Part shown: piece by piece, positions 40,640 to 51,009 of the stretch | Layout of the letters: each line of letters starts with the position of its first letter | Numbering within the stretch: position 1 is the first letter of the stretch | Assembly (NCBI GenBank): GCA_003210915.1 | Contig: QCUA01000002.1 | Span: 1-64,000 of the forward strand | Direction of reading: 5' to 3' | Source of the DNA: Prochlorococcus sp. AG-676-L21 | GTDB lineage: Bacteria; Cyanobacteriota; Cyanobacteriia; PCC-6307; Cyanobiaceae | DNA length: 64,000 bases | The notes under the pieces: generated by a model | Told to the model about the DNA's origin: nothing | Databases searched by the model: none | The model's input: the letters and a program-made list of their open reading frames with translations, nothing else | Translations under genes and position numbers: made by a program

Positions 40640-40746
40640 GAAAAATGCCCATTCGACATGGGTATACATATTGTATCGACTGTAACTTTCCTGAGTAGGA
40701 ATATTAGATGCTAATCTATGTATCAAATGATACTTAATAAGTGTAT

Positions 40747-41628
40747 TTAACTTCTTAATTTATTTTTCAATAATGGAAAATTTAAAAGCTCTCTTTCTTC
40801 TATCCATGAAGATGCGACTTGCCTTGCTAAATTTCTGATTTTTTCTATATATTGTGCACGATCAGTGACAGAAATAACTCCTCTTGCATCAAGCAAATTA
40901 AAGCAGTGGCTGCATTTAAGGACAAAATCAAGTGCGGGATAAGTTAATTTTTTAACGATTAAAGAATTTGCTTCTTCTTGATAAATATTAAATAGGCTTC
41001 TAATGTTTTCAGGATTTGACTCACTAAAGTTGAACGAGCATTGATTTTTTTCAAATTGAAGCCATATATCACTGTAATTAAGTTTATTATTCCAATCTAA
41101 ATCCCAAATACTTTCTTTATCTTGCAAAAACATGGCTATTCTCTCTATTCCATAAGTTATTTCAATTGGAATTGGATTACAGTCTAAACCTCCACATTGC
41201 TGGAAATAAGTAAATTGAGTTACTTCCATTCCATCTAACCAAACTTCCCAACCAACTCCCCACGCACCTAGGGTAGGAGACTCCCAATTATCTTCCACGA
41301 ATCTTATATCGTGGTTTTGAGGATTAATTCCCAAATATTTCAAAGAAGCTAAATATTTTTCTTGAACTTCATCTGGAGAAGGTTTAATAATTACTTGATA
41401 TTGATAATAATGTTGGGCCCTATTTGGATTATCTCCAAATCTTCCATCCGTAGGCCTTCTGCAAGGTTCAGCATAAGCAACACTCCAGGGTTCTGGTCCT
41501 ATTGCCCTTAAAAAAGTATGAGGATTCATCGTTCCAGCTCCCTTTTCAGTGTCATAAGGCTGCATAATTAAACATCCTTCTTCTGACCAGAATTTATTTA
41601 AGTTTTGAATTATATCTTGAAAAAACAT
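40747..41628 (-). CDS. glyQ: Glycyl-tRNA synthetase alpha subunit
   Basis: [36 protein letters not shown]. Confidence 0.98.
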   Translation of the reverse strand: MFFQDIIQNLNKFWSEEGCLIMQPYDTEKGAGTMNPHTFLRAIGPEPWSVAYAEPCRRPTDGRFGDNPNRAQHYYQYQVIIKPSPDEVQEKYLASLKYLGINPQNHDIRFVEDNWESPTLGAWGVGWEVWLDGMEVTQFTYFQQCGGLDCNPIPIEITYGIERIAMFLQDKESIWDLDWNNKLNYSDIWLQFEKNQCSFNFSESNPENIRSLFNIYQEEANSLIVKKLTYPALDFVLKCSHCFNLLDARGVISVTDRAQYIEKIRNLARQVASSWIEERELLNFPLLKNKLRS

Positions 41629-41853
41629 CGTGTAATAAAAACTAAAAAATTTTAGACCAAATTAACGCTAATAATAACAAAGCTTCAGCATAGAATTAGA
41701 AAAAAAGTTTTAAAGTTAGTTTATTTCTTTTTCTGAAAATACTATATTTTAAATTTTTTATAAGTAAGAATTAATAAATTCTAAGGACTGAGAAAGTTCC
41801 TTTAATAAACAAAGTCTCTAGTTATATTTTTCTTGAAAAAGACTAAAGCAGAA

Positions 41854-42246
41854 TTAAATTATTGAAAAAAAATCCAACGGGAGTGGTCCATAAGTGAGAG
41901 ATTCTAATGAATCCACATCATATTGACATGTTAATAACACTCCTTCCCCAAGACCATTTTCAGATCTTATGAAAACATTCCCAGATTTTTGATTAGCTTT
42001 TAAAAAAACACTTCCATCAGCTTGAAGAGAATCTAAATCCCTAAATTTAATTGAAGAATATTTCTTAGAAATTGATTTAAGTGCTTTAATAGCCTCATGA
42101 TCATTAGAAGCCATTATTCCTAAGGTGATCCAATCGGCAGCAAATATTTTTGATTCTAGCTCTTCCGATAGTATTTTTATTTGATCTTTACTTAACTGAG
42201 GAGCTGATCTAAGACTAGTTAGGTCAAGTAAGTTATTTATTTCCAT
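41854..42246 (-). CDS. DUF1824-like cyanobacterial protein
   Basis: ADWITLGIMASNDHEAIKALKS...GEGVLLTCQYDV. Confidence 0.7.
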   Translation of the reverse strand: MEINNLLDLTSLRSAPQLSKDQIKILSEELESKIFAADWITLGIMASNDHEAIKALKSISKKYSSIKFRDLDSLQADGSVFLKANQKSGNVFIRSENGLGEGVLLTCQYDVDSLESLTYGPLPLDFFSII

Positions 42247-42272
42247 TTAATTAATACCTAAAAAAATAATAC

Positions 42273-42605
42273 TTAACCAAAGGTTCTTCCATTCCAAGCC
42301 CACATTGAAGCAGACACATCCTCGAAAGAAATATAAATCTTATCTATTGGAATTCCCATTTTCTCATTAACAAAATTAGATATTGGCTTTGCCATTTCTG
42401 AAGGATTTAAAGAGCCTATTGACTTAATCTCTAAAAAGCAACAAGGGCTTTCATCATCGAAATACATTTCGGAATTATCATCTAATTTAGCCATAACAAA
42501 TCTTTTTGATTTGTTTGTTAAAGACGAAACTAATATTGAGATTTCTTCAAGTAATTTTTTCTTATCCTCTATTTTTGCTGAAGTAGAGACATTAATGTAA
42601 GGCAT
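42273..42605 (-). CDS. MIF/phenylpyruvate tautomerase-like protein
   Basis: MPYINVSTSA...FVMAKLDDNSEMYFD...MWAWNGRTFG with Pro at position 2. Confidence 0.92.
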   Translation of the reverse strand: MPYINVSTSAKIEDKKKLLEEISILVSSLTNKSKRFVMAKLDDNSEMYFDDESPCCFLEIKSIGSLNPSEMAKPISNFVNEKMGIPIDKIYISFEDVSASMWAWNGRTFG

Positions 42606-42607
42606 AT

Positions 42608-42778
42608 TTATGCAGCTAAATTATCTTTTTGGAAATCATTTTTTAGATTAAAAATTTTATTTTTTAAAACTTTTTTTGATGAAAGATATGCCATATCGTA
42701 TTGACTAATTCCATTTTTATATGGATTGAAAAGGGCATTTTTAGATCTACTTTTTTTGCTCTTTTTAAATTCAATCAT
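42608..42778 (-). CDS. Small basic hypothetical protein (56 aa), not in ORF track
   Basis: Manual translation MIEFKKSKKSRSKNALFNPYKNGISQYDMAYLSSKKVLKNKIFNLKNDFQKDNLAA*. Confidence 0.6.
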   Translation of the reverse strand: MIEFKKSKKSRSKNALFNPYKNGISQYDMAYLSSKKVLKNKIFNLKNDFQKDNLAA

Positions 42779-42930
42779 TTTAATTAAATTGATATTTAAT
42801 AATTTAACTTTTTTTGAATAGATGTCTAGCTTTTTTAAAAATCTTTAATTAATTAATTGCTAAATATATTTCTAAATCACAATATGAATATCTATCTACT
42901 AAATTTAAAATAAGTCCCGCAATAATAGTA

Positions 42931-43569
42931 TTGGAAGTTTTAAATAATTATCAAAGAAAAAAACTTGATGAGAGCAATGATGAAGAATTTTATTCTGACC
43001 CAAAATTTGTTTATCATTTAGATGCAAACTTCAGGCAATATCTATCAAATATTTATAACAATGAAATTGCAGATGATTCAACTGTCCTTGATTTAATGTC
43101 CAGTTGGGATAGTTATTTACCGGAAGAGAAAAATTATAAAAAAGTTATTGGGCATGGATTAAACAAAGAAGAGCTTGAAAAAAACAAAATTTTTGATTCT
43201 TATTGGATACAAAATTTTAATTTAAATCAAGAAATTCCTCTTGATAGTGGGAGCGTTGATTATTGTTTAATGGTGGCAGCCTGGCAATATTTACAATACC
43301 CAGAAAATTTAACCAAGGAAATCGTAAGAATTTTGAGTAATAAGGGCAAGATTATGATTGCTTTTTCAAATAGAGCATTTTGGCATAAGGCTCCTAATAT
43401 ATGGACTACATCTAATGAAGAAGAGAGAATCAAATATGTAAGAAAAGTATTAATCACAAACGGATTTAATGAACCAAAAATCATTAAAAAGTTTAATGAA
43501 CCTTCTCTTAATATTTTTAATTTTTTAAATAAAGATCCTTTTTATTGTTTAATTGCCACTAAAGAATAA
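42931..43569 (+). CDS. SAM-dependent methyltransferase-like protein
   Basis: STVLDLMSSWDSYLP, LDSGSVDYCLMVAAWQYLQYPENLTKEIVRIL. Confidence 0.75.
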   Translation: MEVLNNYQRKKLDESNDEEFYSDPKFVYHLDANFRQYLSNIYNNEIADDSTVLDLMSSWDSYLPEEKNYKKVIGHGLNKEELEKNKIFDSYWIQNFNLNQEIPLDSGSVDYCLMVAAWQYLQYPENLTKEIVRILSNKGKIMIAFSNRAFWHKAPNIWTTSNEEERIKYVRKVLITNGFNEPKIIKKFNEPSLNIFNFLNKDPFYCLIATKE

Positions 43570-43679
43570 ATTATTCCTAATAATGGAGAGTAAGACAAAG
43601 CTAAAGAAAAGCAAATAATTAAAATCAATAGCCATACTTTTGAATTGTTACTAATATTGGGTAGTTTAAAAATTTTCAA
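43542..43679 (-). CDS. Possible 45-aa membrane protein (TTG start), overlaps methyltransferase 3' end
   Basis: Manual translation MKIFKLPNISNNSKVWLLILIICFSLALSYSPLLGIIYSLVAIKQ*. Confidence 0.35.
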   Translation of the reverse strand: MKIFKLPNISNNSKVWLLILIICFSLALSYSPLLGIIYSLVAIKQ

Positions 43680-43924
43680 TGGGATCAAAAAGAGAAAAAT
43701 ATCCTGAAAAATGTCCATGGGATTTAGGACCTAATCAAGATTTAGCAAAAGAAGAAAACTGGACACTAAGATTAGGTGAGGCCAACGTATGTTTTAGCAA
43801 AAACAAATTAGATAATAATTACTTTCATGTAATTAGTAATGAAAATGAAGAGCAAATTCTTGCTTTCAGAGCTAGGCTTCTTTATCAGAAATTACTTGAC
43901 AAAGGATTTAGATTAGTAGAGTAA
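43679..43924 (+). CDS. Hypothetical protein
   Basis: 81-aa ORF MGSKREKYPEKCPWDLGPNQDLAKEENWTLRLGE. Confidence 0.7.
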   Translation: MGSKREKYPEKCPWDLGPNQDLAKEENWTLRLGEANVCFSKNKLDNNYFHVISNENEEQILAFRARLLYQKLLDKGFRLVE

Positions 43925-43935
43925 ATAGTGAGCCA

Positions 43936-44586
43936 CTAGTCAAATAAACTTAGATCCTCAAAAATAAACTTTTGTATTTCTTCTTCTTGATTTTTATTTA
44001 AGTATTTTATTGATCTTGAATTAAGTATCCAAATATCTTGAGCACCAATATTAATAAATCTATCCTCGTATTCCAACTTCAAAGAATTAGCCTTAAGAGT
44101 ATTAGGATCAATTTGTTGGCTAGTATATTTTTTACTTAGGAATCCATTCCCAGTATCGAAGAATTCTTGAACAAAAATTTCTATGATTATTCCGTGGATT
44201 TTTCTATAAACCATATTTATACAATTATTTTTGACACGATATTTATCACCCTCACTTTTACCGGAAACTATCATTTCAATTCCACTTTCTGAATCTTTAA
44301 TTAAATTAAAATTATTTTTTGAGTGAATTTCTTCAAATTCTCTTTTTACCCTATGGATAGACACTTCGAATAATTGTGAGGATATACTTTTAACTATTTT
44401 CTGATCATCAATATTTTGGATTTCCGGTTTAAAATCTTTCCCTAAAACGAAATCACCTTTATAACTATCATTATTTACTGAAAAAATACATTTACCTTGA
44501 TAACCATTAAATTCAGTACTCCATGTATACCTTTTTTCATAAGCTTTTTTAAAAAGTTCTTTGCAATTTATTTCCGTTAAAGTCAT
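43936..44586 (-). CDS. Conserved hypothetical protein (DUF3386-like)
   Basis: 216-aa ORF; ELFKKAYEKRYTWSTEFNGYQGKC. Confidence 0.7.
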   Translation of the reverse strand: MTLTEINCKELFKKAYEKRYTWSTEFNGYQGKCIFSVNNDSYKGDFVLGKDFKPEIQNIDDQKIVKSISSQLFEVSIHRVKREFEEIHSKNNFNLIKDSESGIEMIVSGKSEGDKYRVKNNCINMVYRKIHGIIIEIFVQEFFDTGNGFLSKKYTSQQIDPNTLKANSLKLEYEDRFINIGAQDIWILNSRSIKYLNKNQEEEIQKFIFEDLSLFD

Positions 44587-44626
44587 TATTTAAAAAGTTA
44601 GGTTTAATAATAATTTTACAAAAAAA

Positions 44627-44660
44627 ATTCCCCTCTACCTAAATAGAGAGGAATTTTTCT
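44627..44660 (-). terminator. Rho-independent terminator of pcb
   Basis: Hairpin ATTCCCCTCTA...TAGAGAGGAAT with flanking A run (minus-strand U tract). Confidence 0.7.
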
Positions 44661-44672
44661 AAATTAATTAAA

Positions 44673-45752
44673 CTAATTTTGTGTAATTTTTGTATTTTCC
44701 ATATTGTCAAATGCCTGCCCAATTTTCTTAAAATCGAATCCCATAGCTCTTAAAGCATGCCATAAATGACCTTGTAAGAAAAAGAATCCTAAATAGAAGT
44801 GAGTATTGGCAAGCCATGCTCTTGAACTATATGCTCCAGAACCTAAATCAACCGTGTCAGTGAAATAAGGAGCAAATTCAAAAGAAAGCTTTAATGGTTC
44901 CCCATAAAGATCAACTGGATAAATAGTAGTATTTGAAGCACACCAGAATGCTGCTACAAAAGCCATATAAGAAACTCCAACTACTGAGTATGAAAGAATC
45001 GCCTCAGCACCAAGTAATCCTTTGCCCTTAAATTCTGTATATTCTCCAAATTGTTTTGTACAAATATGGAAAACACCTCCAATAATTTCTAAGAAGGCTA
45101 AGAAAGCATGACCACCCATAATATCTTCTAAACTATCAATCTTAAGGAAATCGAACTGATGATTCCAAATAGCAGCGATATCTAAATTGTAAATAACTTG
45201 TCTTGTTGAGCCTATAGCAGGGTCGTAAATACCATGAATACGAGCCCATTCAACGAACATTATTGCTCCAAGACCTAAGAAAATGAGATGATGCCCAAGT
45301 ATAAAAGTCAACTTATCTGGATCGTCCCACTCAAAGTCAAATTTTTGAGGCTTACTATTTTCTGGATAATCTCCAAGATCACCGGCAAATTTATTGGAAT
45401 GTAATAGTCCACCAGCTCCTAGTACTGCCGAGAAAATTAGATGCAATGTACAAATTACAACAATTCCATAGGGTTCTGTAATGACTCCATTTTCAATCCC
45501 TCCAATTCCAATACCTGCTAGGTGAGGTAATACAATTGCTTTCTGAGCACCCATTGGAATACTGGAATCATAACGAGCTAATTCAAATAATCCAAAAGCC
45601 CCTGCCCAGAACATCATTAATCCTGCATGAGCAGCATGAGCAGCTATGAATTTACCTGAACGGCCAACAACACCAGAATTTCCTGCATACCAGTCATAGG
45701 TAACATCAGATTTCCCGTAGTTTTGTAACACTTGATTTAAATTAAAGACCAA
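44673..45752 (-). CDS. pcb: Pcb/IsiA-type chlorophyll-binding antenna protein
   Basis: MVFNLNQVLQNYGKSDVTYDWYAGNSGVVGRSGKFIAAHAAHAGLMMFWAGAFGLFELARYD. Confidence 0.95.
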   Translation of the reverse strand: MVFNLNQVLQNYGKSDVTYDWYAGNSGVVGRSGKFIAAHAAHAGLMMFWAGAFGLFELARYDSSIPMGAQKAIVLPHLAGIGIGGIENGVITEPYGIVVICTLHLIFSAVLGAGGLLHSNKFAGDLGDYPENSKPQKFDFEWDDPDKLTFILGHHLIFLGLGAIMFVEWARIHGIYDPAIGSTRQVIYNLDIAAIWNHQFDFLKIDSLEDIMGGHAFLAFLEIIGGVFHICTKQFGEYTEFKGKGLLGAEAILSYSVVGVSYMAFVAAFWCASNTTIYPVDLYGEPLKLSFEFAPYFTDTVDLGSGAYSSRAWLANTHFYLGFFFLQGHLWHALRAMGFDFKKIGQAFDNMENTKITQN

Positions 45753-45875
45753 GTTGACCTTATTGCTAATTCAACTAATTTTTATGAGTTCTTTACAGGC
45801 TTTAATTATTTATGTAAAAAAAACATGTTAGAGGAGAACAAATGTTACAAATGGGAACGAAATATCTTTAAAGCT

Positions 45876-46400
45876 TTATCCCAAGGAAGGAATTTCACCT
45901 TTTAATTGAGAAGCCCATGTTTCTAAACGAGAGTCTGTCAGATCAGATTCGCTATCCTCATCAAGTGGTAACCCACAAAAACTTTCATCTATTACACTTT
46001 TTGACTCATCAAATGTATATGAAGATTTATCAACATAGCCAACCATATCGGCACCAGCTTTTTTGAAATAACTATGTAATTCTTCCATTGCATCGCAATA
46101 ATTTTCAGTGTAGGTAGATGAATCTCCTAAACCAAAAATGGCTACCTTTTTTCCTGACAAACTTAGTTCGCCAATATCTTCTAATATTGAGTCCCATGCA
46201 GTTCCAGATCTTTCTTCATCGGCTCCGGTATTCCATGTAGGTATACCACAAATAATGCCATCAAGACCTTCAAATTCTGAAAGGTCATCAACATCAGAAA
46301 CATCCTTTGGTGATTCTGCTGAAGAAATAAAGTTGTGAAGGCGATCAGCTACGTCTTCAGTTTTTCCAGTTGTAGTTGCGTAATAAATTCCTACGGTCAT
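45876..46400 (-). CDS. isiB: Flavodoxin
   Basis: VGIYYATTTGKTEDVADRL, CGIPTWNTGADEERSGTAWDS, IFGLGDSSTYTENYCDAMEEL. Confidence 0.97.
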   Translation of the reverse strand: MTVGIYYATTTGKTEDVADRLHNFISSAESPKDVSDVDDLSEFEGLDGIICGIPTWNTGADEERSGTAWDSILEDIGELSLSGKKVAIFGLGDSSTYTENYCDAMEELHSYFKKAGADMVGYVDKSSYTFDESKSVIDESFCGLPLDEDSESDLTDSRLETWASQLKGEIPSLG

Positions 46401-46541
46401 AACTTCAAATTGTTTACATTAAAATAATAAAATTAAAATACGATAAATTAATTTTTATAAAAACTTTTTCATGTATTGTTTTATACAAATTTACGTAAGA
46501 AATAACTTTCTCTAGCAAGTTAACTTTATACAAATCTAATT

Positions 46542-47276
46542 ATGCTTAGTACTAAACAAAAAAATAACCTGGTTAAACTCATTAAAGATTTTAATTTTTC
46601 GGGTTCAAAAAAACATAAATTAATTGTTTTATTAGGACTTTTGGGAGATTTTGATAGTTTTGAATACGCAATAAATTTGAAAAATTTTATAAAAAATAAT
46701 CCAAATAATGATATAGATATTTTTGCAATAGCAATTGGCAATAAAATTGGTAAAGACAAGTTTTGCCAATTTACAGGATTTCCGAGTATGAATTTAGAAG
46801 TTGTTCACGATAATAAAATTCACCAAGGCCTTATGGTTTCAAAAGGGGTTGACTTAGGTTTAGGAGGTTGGATCAATATGTTGATAATGTTATCTGGCAT
46901 AAACTCATTAAAAACAATTAGAGAGGTTATTAGGGGCTATACAGGTGATAGGAATTCAAAACAAATTTTTTCTGACGATGATCAAATAAACCTCCTTAAT
47001 TTAATCAAGTTTTCTGGAGTTTTTTTCAAATACACATCTGGAGAAGGCTATTTAAGACCTTTTGAATTAGCTACTTACAGATTAAATAACATGTTAGAAA
47101 TTCTTCAAAATTGGGATGACTATATCCTGCATAATAAATATCTGCCTCAAAGAGGTGCTTCCTTTCTTTTAGACGATAAAGACAAAATTATTTATAAGTA
47201 TTTTTCCAATGATGTACTCTGTTATTCACCAAATATGGAAGATCCATTAAAATTTTTAACTGAGAAATTTAGATAA
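46542..47276 (+). CDS. AhpC/TSA (peroxiredoxin)-like protein
   Basis: HKLIVLLGLLGDFDSFEYAINLKNFIK; KDKFCQFTGFPSMNLEVV. Confidence 0.65.
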   Translation: MLSTKQKNNLVKLIKDFNFSGSKKHKLIVLLGLLGDFDSFEYAINLKNFIKNNPNNDIDIFAIAIGNKIGKDKFCQFTGFPSMNLEVVHDNKIHQGLMVSKGVDLGLGGWINMLIMLSGINSLKTIREVIRGYTGDRNSKQIFSDDDQINLLNLIKFSGVFFKYTSGEGYLRPFELATYRLNNMLEILQNWDDYILHNKYLPQRGASFLLDDKDKIIYKYFSNDVLCYSPNMEDPLKFLTEKFR

Positions 47277-47548
47277 TGACTTCTGTAAATATTGAGTTTT
47301 TCGGATATTTTGCAGCAATTTTAACTACAGCTGCTTTTCTACCTCAGTTAATCAAAACTTTAAAGACGAAAAAAGCCGAGGATGTCTCTTTAATAACCTT
47401 AATAATGTTTATTTTCGGAGTATGCTCTTGGATTATCTATGGATATAAAATTTCTTCATCACCAATTCTGATAGCAAATATAATTACTTTTATACTGAAT
47501 TTATTTATTTTGATTTCAAAAATATATTATTCTAAAAATATTAGATAG
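47276..47548 (+). CDS. SemiSWEET-type transporter
   Basis: GYFAAILTTAAFLPQLIKTLKTKKAEDVSLITLIMFIFGVCSWIIYG. Confidence 0.9.
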   Translation: MTSVNIEFFGYFAAILTTAAFLPQLIKTLKTKKAEDVSLITLIMFIFGVCSWIIYGYKISSSPILIANIITFILNLFILISKIYYSKNIR

Positions 47549-47632
47549 TGATAATTAGTTAATCTAAAAGTATTAACTTACCCTAAAAACGTTTAAATAA
47601 AGCCTAATATAAATCAAATATTAAATTATGTC

Positions 47633-47857
47633 TTGAAATCTTCTAAATGCTGGGTTTGGTTTAAAGGAAGCCTCGATGAAGGGGGATATTGGAAAGAGGG
47701 TTTTAGTTGCACCTTTGATGAAAAGCCTGGAATATTAATAGAAAGCCCATCATATGTAACATGTAGAGTCCCAAATTGGCGTGTCCTTACAAATGAACCT
47801 GAAGATTTAAAAAAGACACCCTTGATTCCAGAAAATGCAATTTGGAAAATAATTTAA
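47633..47857 (+). CDS. Hypothetical protein (TTG start)
   Basis: 74-aa ORF rich in W/G. Confidence 0.6.
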   Translation: MKSSKCWVWFKGSLDEGGYWKEGFSCTFDEKPGILIESPSYVTCRVPNWRVLTNEPEDLKKTPLIPENAIWKII

Positions 47858-47965
47858 ATTAAATAAAAAATATATATTCATCACATAACTCCTAAAAAGG
47901 TAGGATTATTTTATTAAAAATAAATTAATACTATTTACGATCTTTTTATAAATATTATTCCTTTC

Positions 47966-48844
47966 TTGATTTTGGGTTTTTTTATTGGAAAAAGAAAACC
48001 TAAACTATCAGAACTTATCGCTTTACCCCTAATTAAGTATGGTATTCCGTTGAGTGTCATGGGCCTCTTATTAAAAGAAGGAATTGATCTAGATTTAATT
48101 AAAACTGCTTTAATTGCTTTTCTATCAATTGGATTTTTAATAGTTCTAATTAATTACTTATCAATATTTAAAACAAGACTACCTAATTACTCTTTACAAT
48201 TAGCTGGTTTAATAGGTAACACTTCATTCCTAGGTATCCCAATTGCATTAGCCCTCCTTCCTACAAGTACTATTAATTTTACGATAGGCTTCGATTTAGG
48301 AACAACTCTATTTGCTTGGATATTTGGGCCTTTCTTTCTAAAAAAGAAGATAAACACTAATACAAATCTTAATTTCAATGAACTTTTAAAAGCAATACTA
48401 AATAGCCCTGCCTCAAGAGGAATAGTAGGTGTTCTGATTGCATATCTTTTAGGGTTGGAAAAAGTTTTAGGAGATTATTTGTGGATCCCAGCAAGAATAG
48501 TAATAGTTCTAGCGATAGTTGTTGTTGGAACAAGACTAGGAATAATCACAAATAGCAAAACTAAATTTTTTAATTTGAATAAAGGGATTAAATATTCAAT
48601 AATTTTAAAATTATTAATTTTCCCTCTATTTATATTTGTTTTTAGCAAGATCTTAGGCTTTAACTTAAACGAGACTTCAGCGGTGGTTCTTCAGGCAGGA
48701 ACACCATCAGCTGTATCAACAATCTTGATGGCTGAGGCTTATAAAACAAATCAAAAAATTGCAGCTACAATTCTTTTTACAACAACATTAATTTCAATTA
48801 TTACGATTCCTATTCTGGCATATATGATAAATTTTTCTCAATAA
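47966..48844 (+). CDS. AEC family (auxin efflux carrier-like) transporter
   Basis: Multi-TM; LAGLIGNTSFLGIPIALAL; LQAGTPSAVSTILMAEAY; start likely upstream (about 47955 region) or as given. Confidence 0.85.
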   Translation: MILGFFIGKRKPKLSELIALPLIKYGIPLSVMGLLLKEGIDLDLIKTALIAFLSIGFLIVLINYLSIFKTRLPNYSLQLAGLIGNTSFLGIPIALALLPTSTINFTIGFDLGTTLFAWIFGPFFLKKKINTNTNLNFNELLKAILNSPASRGIVGVLIAYLLGLEKVLGDYLWIPARIVIVLAIVVVGTRLGIITNSKTKFFNLNKGIKYSIILKLLIFPLFIFVFSKILGFNLNETSAVVLQAGTPSAVSTILMAEAYKTNQKIAATILFTTTLISIITIPILAYMINFSQ

Positions 48845-48955
48845 ACTCAGAAATAACCACTTTAAATAAGTAGATATAGTTAAATAAGCATCATATTTAC
48901 TGATTATTGTAAATAATATATCCGGATATTTACATAATGTCTTAAGATTTAGAGT

Positions 48956-49207
48956 ATGAAGTCAGTAAATCCTAAAAATGAATATATCCCTCTAGATCTT
49001 AAAATCTCTGTAAGAAGAGATACTTTACGGCTAATTTCAGAAATGGCTCGTGATATGGGGATTAGTATCAATGAGGTTTTCAGCTTTTTGGCGGAGGATT
49101 CTGTCATAGATTTAGAATTATTAGATAATTTAAATAATGTCGAAATTCCAAATAAATGTAGTTTGGATGACCTAAAGAATGAAATGCTTAAAAAAAAGCT
49201 TTGTTAA
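48956..49207 (+). CDS. Ribbon-helix-helix-like small protein
   Basis: DLKISVRRDTLRLISEMARDMGISINEVFSFLAED. Confidence 0.5.
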   Translation: MKSVNPKNEYIPLDLKISVRRDTLRLISEMARDMGISINEVFSFLAEDSVIDLELLDNLNNVEIPNKCSLDDLKNEMLKKKLC

Positions 49208-51009
49208 AATTTTTCCACTTTTTTATTTCTCCAGTTTGCTTTAAAACCATTACTCAGTAAATTAGTTGCTTGAGCATTTAAATCACTTTTTTTGATCCTC
49301 CATAGATTATAAATTCCATAAACACCTAGTTTTTGATGACTAATATTTGACCAATGTTCTTCAATAGATGAATATTTATCTATAACAACCAAAAAGGTTT
49401 CATTATCGTAGTTAGGTTTATCTTGAAAATTAACCCTTCTATCAAAAGTCAATCTATCGGATAAATTAATTACCCCTTCTGCATTTCTAGATTCATAAAA
49501 AACTATCTGTTTTGAGTAGAAATGTAATGATGGTTTTCTTATTCCAATCATTGCGAGAGTTTCACCACCCTGTCGAGAATTTAAAATTTGCTTAGAGATA
49601 TTACGTAAAGGTAATTGTCTAGATGTATCTCCTAATTTCCTGATTGGAGGCATTAAAACAGTTTGTCCCAGCAATAGTAATAATTGAAGATAAAGGAAAT
49701 TATTTTGGGATCTAAAAACAAATAAAACAATTCCAACTAAAGCAAAAGCAAAGAAAAACAATCTTGCTTTAAGAATTATTCCGGTACTCAATAAGTTTGA
49801 CGCAAGATTTGGCATTTCAGGATCATTTATTGTGTTTAACCAAATATTTGATAAAAAGAACGCTATTGATAACCCAAGCAGGATAAAAAGATTAATAATC
49901 CACACAGAGGAAAAGGCTCTTTTTTGATTTTGAAGTTTCGTATAACTATTACTTATCAGAATTGCTGCAGCTGGAATTGCAGGAAGCCAGTAGCTCGGAA
50001 GTTTTGTTGCAGAAATACTAAAAAAAATAAACACGGAACCCAGCCAACATAAACAATAAATAAATAAACTTTCTGAAGGGATGCAACCTTTTTTAAAACT
50101 AGTTTTTAAGTCTTTAAAAGCCTCAAATATTCCATGAAATAAAAAAGGAGTAAATGGTAATGATCCTATAACCATTACGTACAAAAAAAACCAAATAGGT
50201 TCTGCATGATTATTAACTACCGATGTATATCTCTGAAAATTATGATACCCAAAAAAACTATCCCAAAAAGGTTTTCCTTCTTTGATTAGCTCTAAAAAAT
50301 ACCAAGGAAAGCTTAATAAAACTGTTATTAATAAACCTCTTTTAGGTTTTATTTTGTCGAGCAAATCCTTCCAATCCTTTTGAATGAATAAAAAAGATGA
50401 AATAGTCAAAGCTGCAAGAACAAAAGCTACTGGTCCTTTGGTTAAAATTGCAAGCCCCAGAAATACCCATGGAGAGATACATTTTTCTTTTTTATTACTA
50501 GCCATTCTTCTCCAAAACAAAAGAAGGCTTATCCCTAAATTTCCGCATAATAGAGCATCACTTACCGCAGTTCTGCTCCAAACAAGTATGAATGGAGACA
50601 AGGCAAAGCCCAAAGATGCCACTATAGGAGAAGCTAATTTACCCGCCCCTTTTTGAGGCCAACAATATATTGTATCTCCAATCATTACCATCAATAATAA
50701 TGAAGCCAAAGCAGAAGGAAGTCTTGCTGAAATAGTTCCTAAGCTATCCCAAACTTCGTTTTTCGGTAAGGAATAAAACACGCCCATTAGCCAATATATA
50801 AGAGGTGGCTTATCAAAACGGAAAATGCCATTTACTTTTGGGGTTAACCAATCGCCAGATTCACTCATTGCTCTCCCCGCAGCTGCAAAAAGAGGAGGAG
50901 TTTCATCTACTAATCCTGTAGAGCCTAAACCTAAAAGAAAAATTATTATTCCAAAGATCAAAACTACTAAAAAAGTTATTAGCCTTTTTTGTGATTTAAT
51001 AATTATCAT
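49204..51009 (-). CDS. ArnT-like family 39 glycosyltransferase
   Basis: GLVDETPPLFAAAGRAMSESGDWLTPKVNGIFRFDKPPLIYWLMG. Confidence 0.92.
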   Translation of the reverse strand: MIIIKSQKRLITFLVVLIFGIIIFLLGLGSTGLVDETPPLFAAAGRAMSESGDWLTPKVNGIFRFDKPPLIYWLMGVFYSLPKNEVWDSLGTISARLPSALASLLLMVMIGDTIYCWPQKGAGKLASPIVASLGFALSPFILVWSRTAVSDALLCGNLGISLLLFWRRMASNKKEKCISPWVFLGLAILTKGPVAFVLAALTISSFLFIQKDWKDLLDKIKPKRGLLITVLLSFPWYFLELIKEGKPFWDSFFGYHNFQRYTSVVNNHAEPIWFFLYVMVIGSLPFTPFLFHGIFEAFKDLKTSFKKGCIPSESLFIYCLCWLGSVFIFFSISATKLPSYWLPAIPAAAILISNSYTKLQNQKRAFSSVWIINLFILLGLSIAFFLSNIWLNTINDPEMPNLASNLLSTGIILKARLFFFAFALVGIVLFVFRSQNNFLYLQLLLLLGQTVLMPPIRKLGDTSRQLPLRNISKQILNSRQGGETLAMIGIRKPSLHFYSKQIVFYESRNAEGVINLSDRLTFDRRVNFQDKPNYDNETFLVVIDKYSSIEEHWSNISHQKLGVYGIYNLWRIKKSDLNAQATNLLSNGFKANWRNKKVEKF

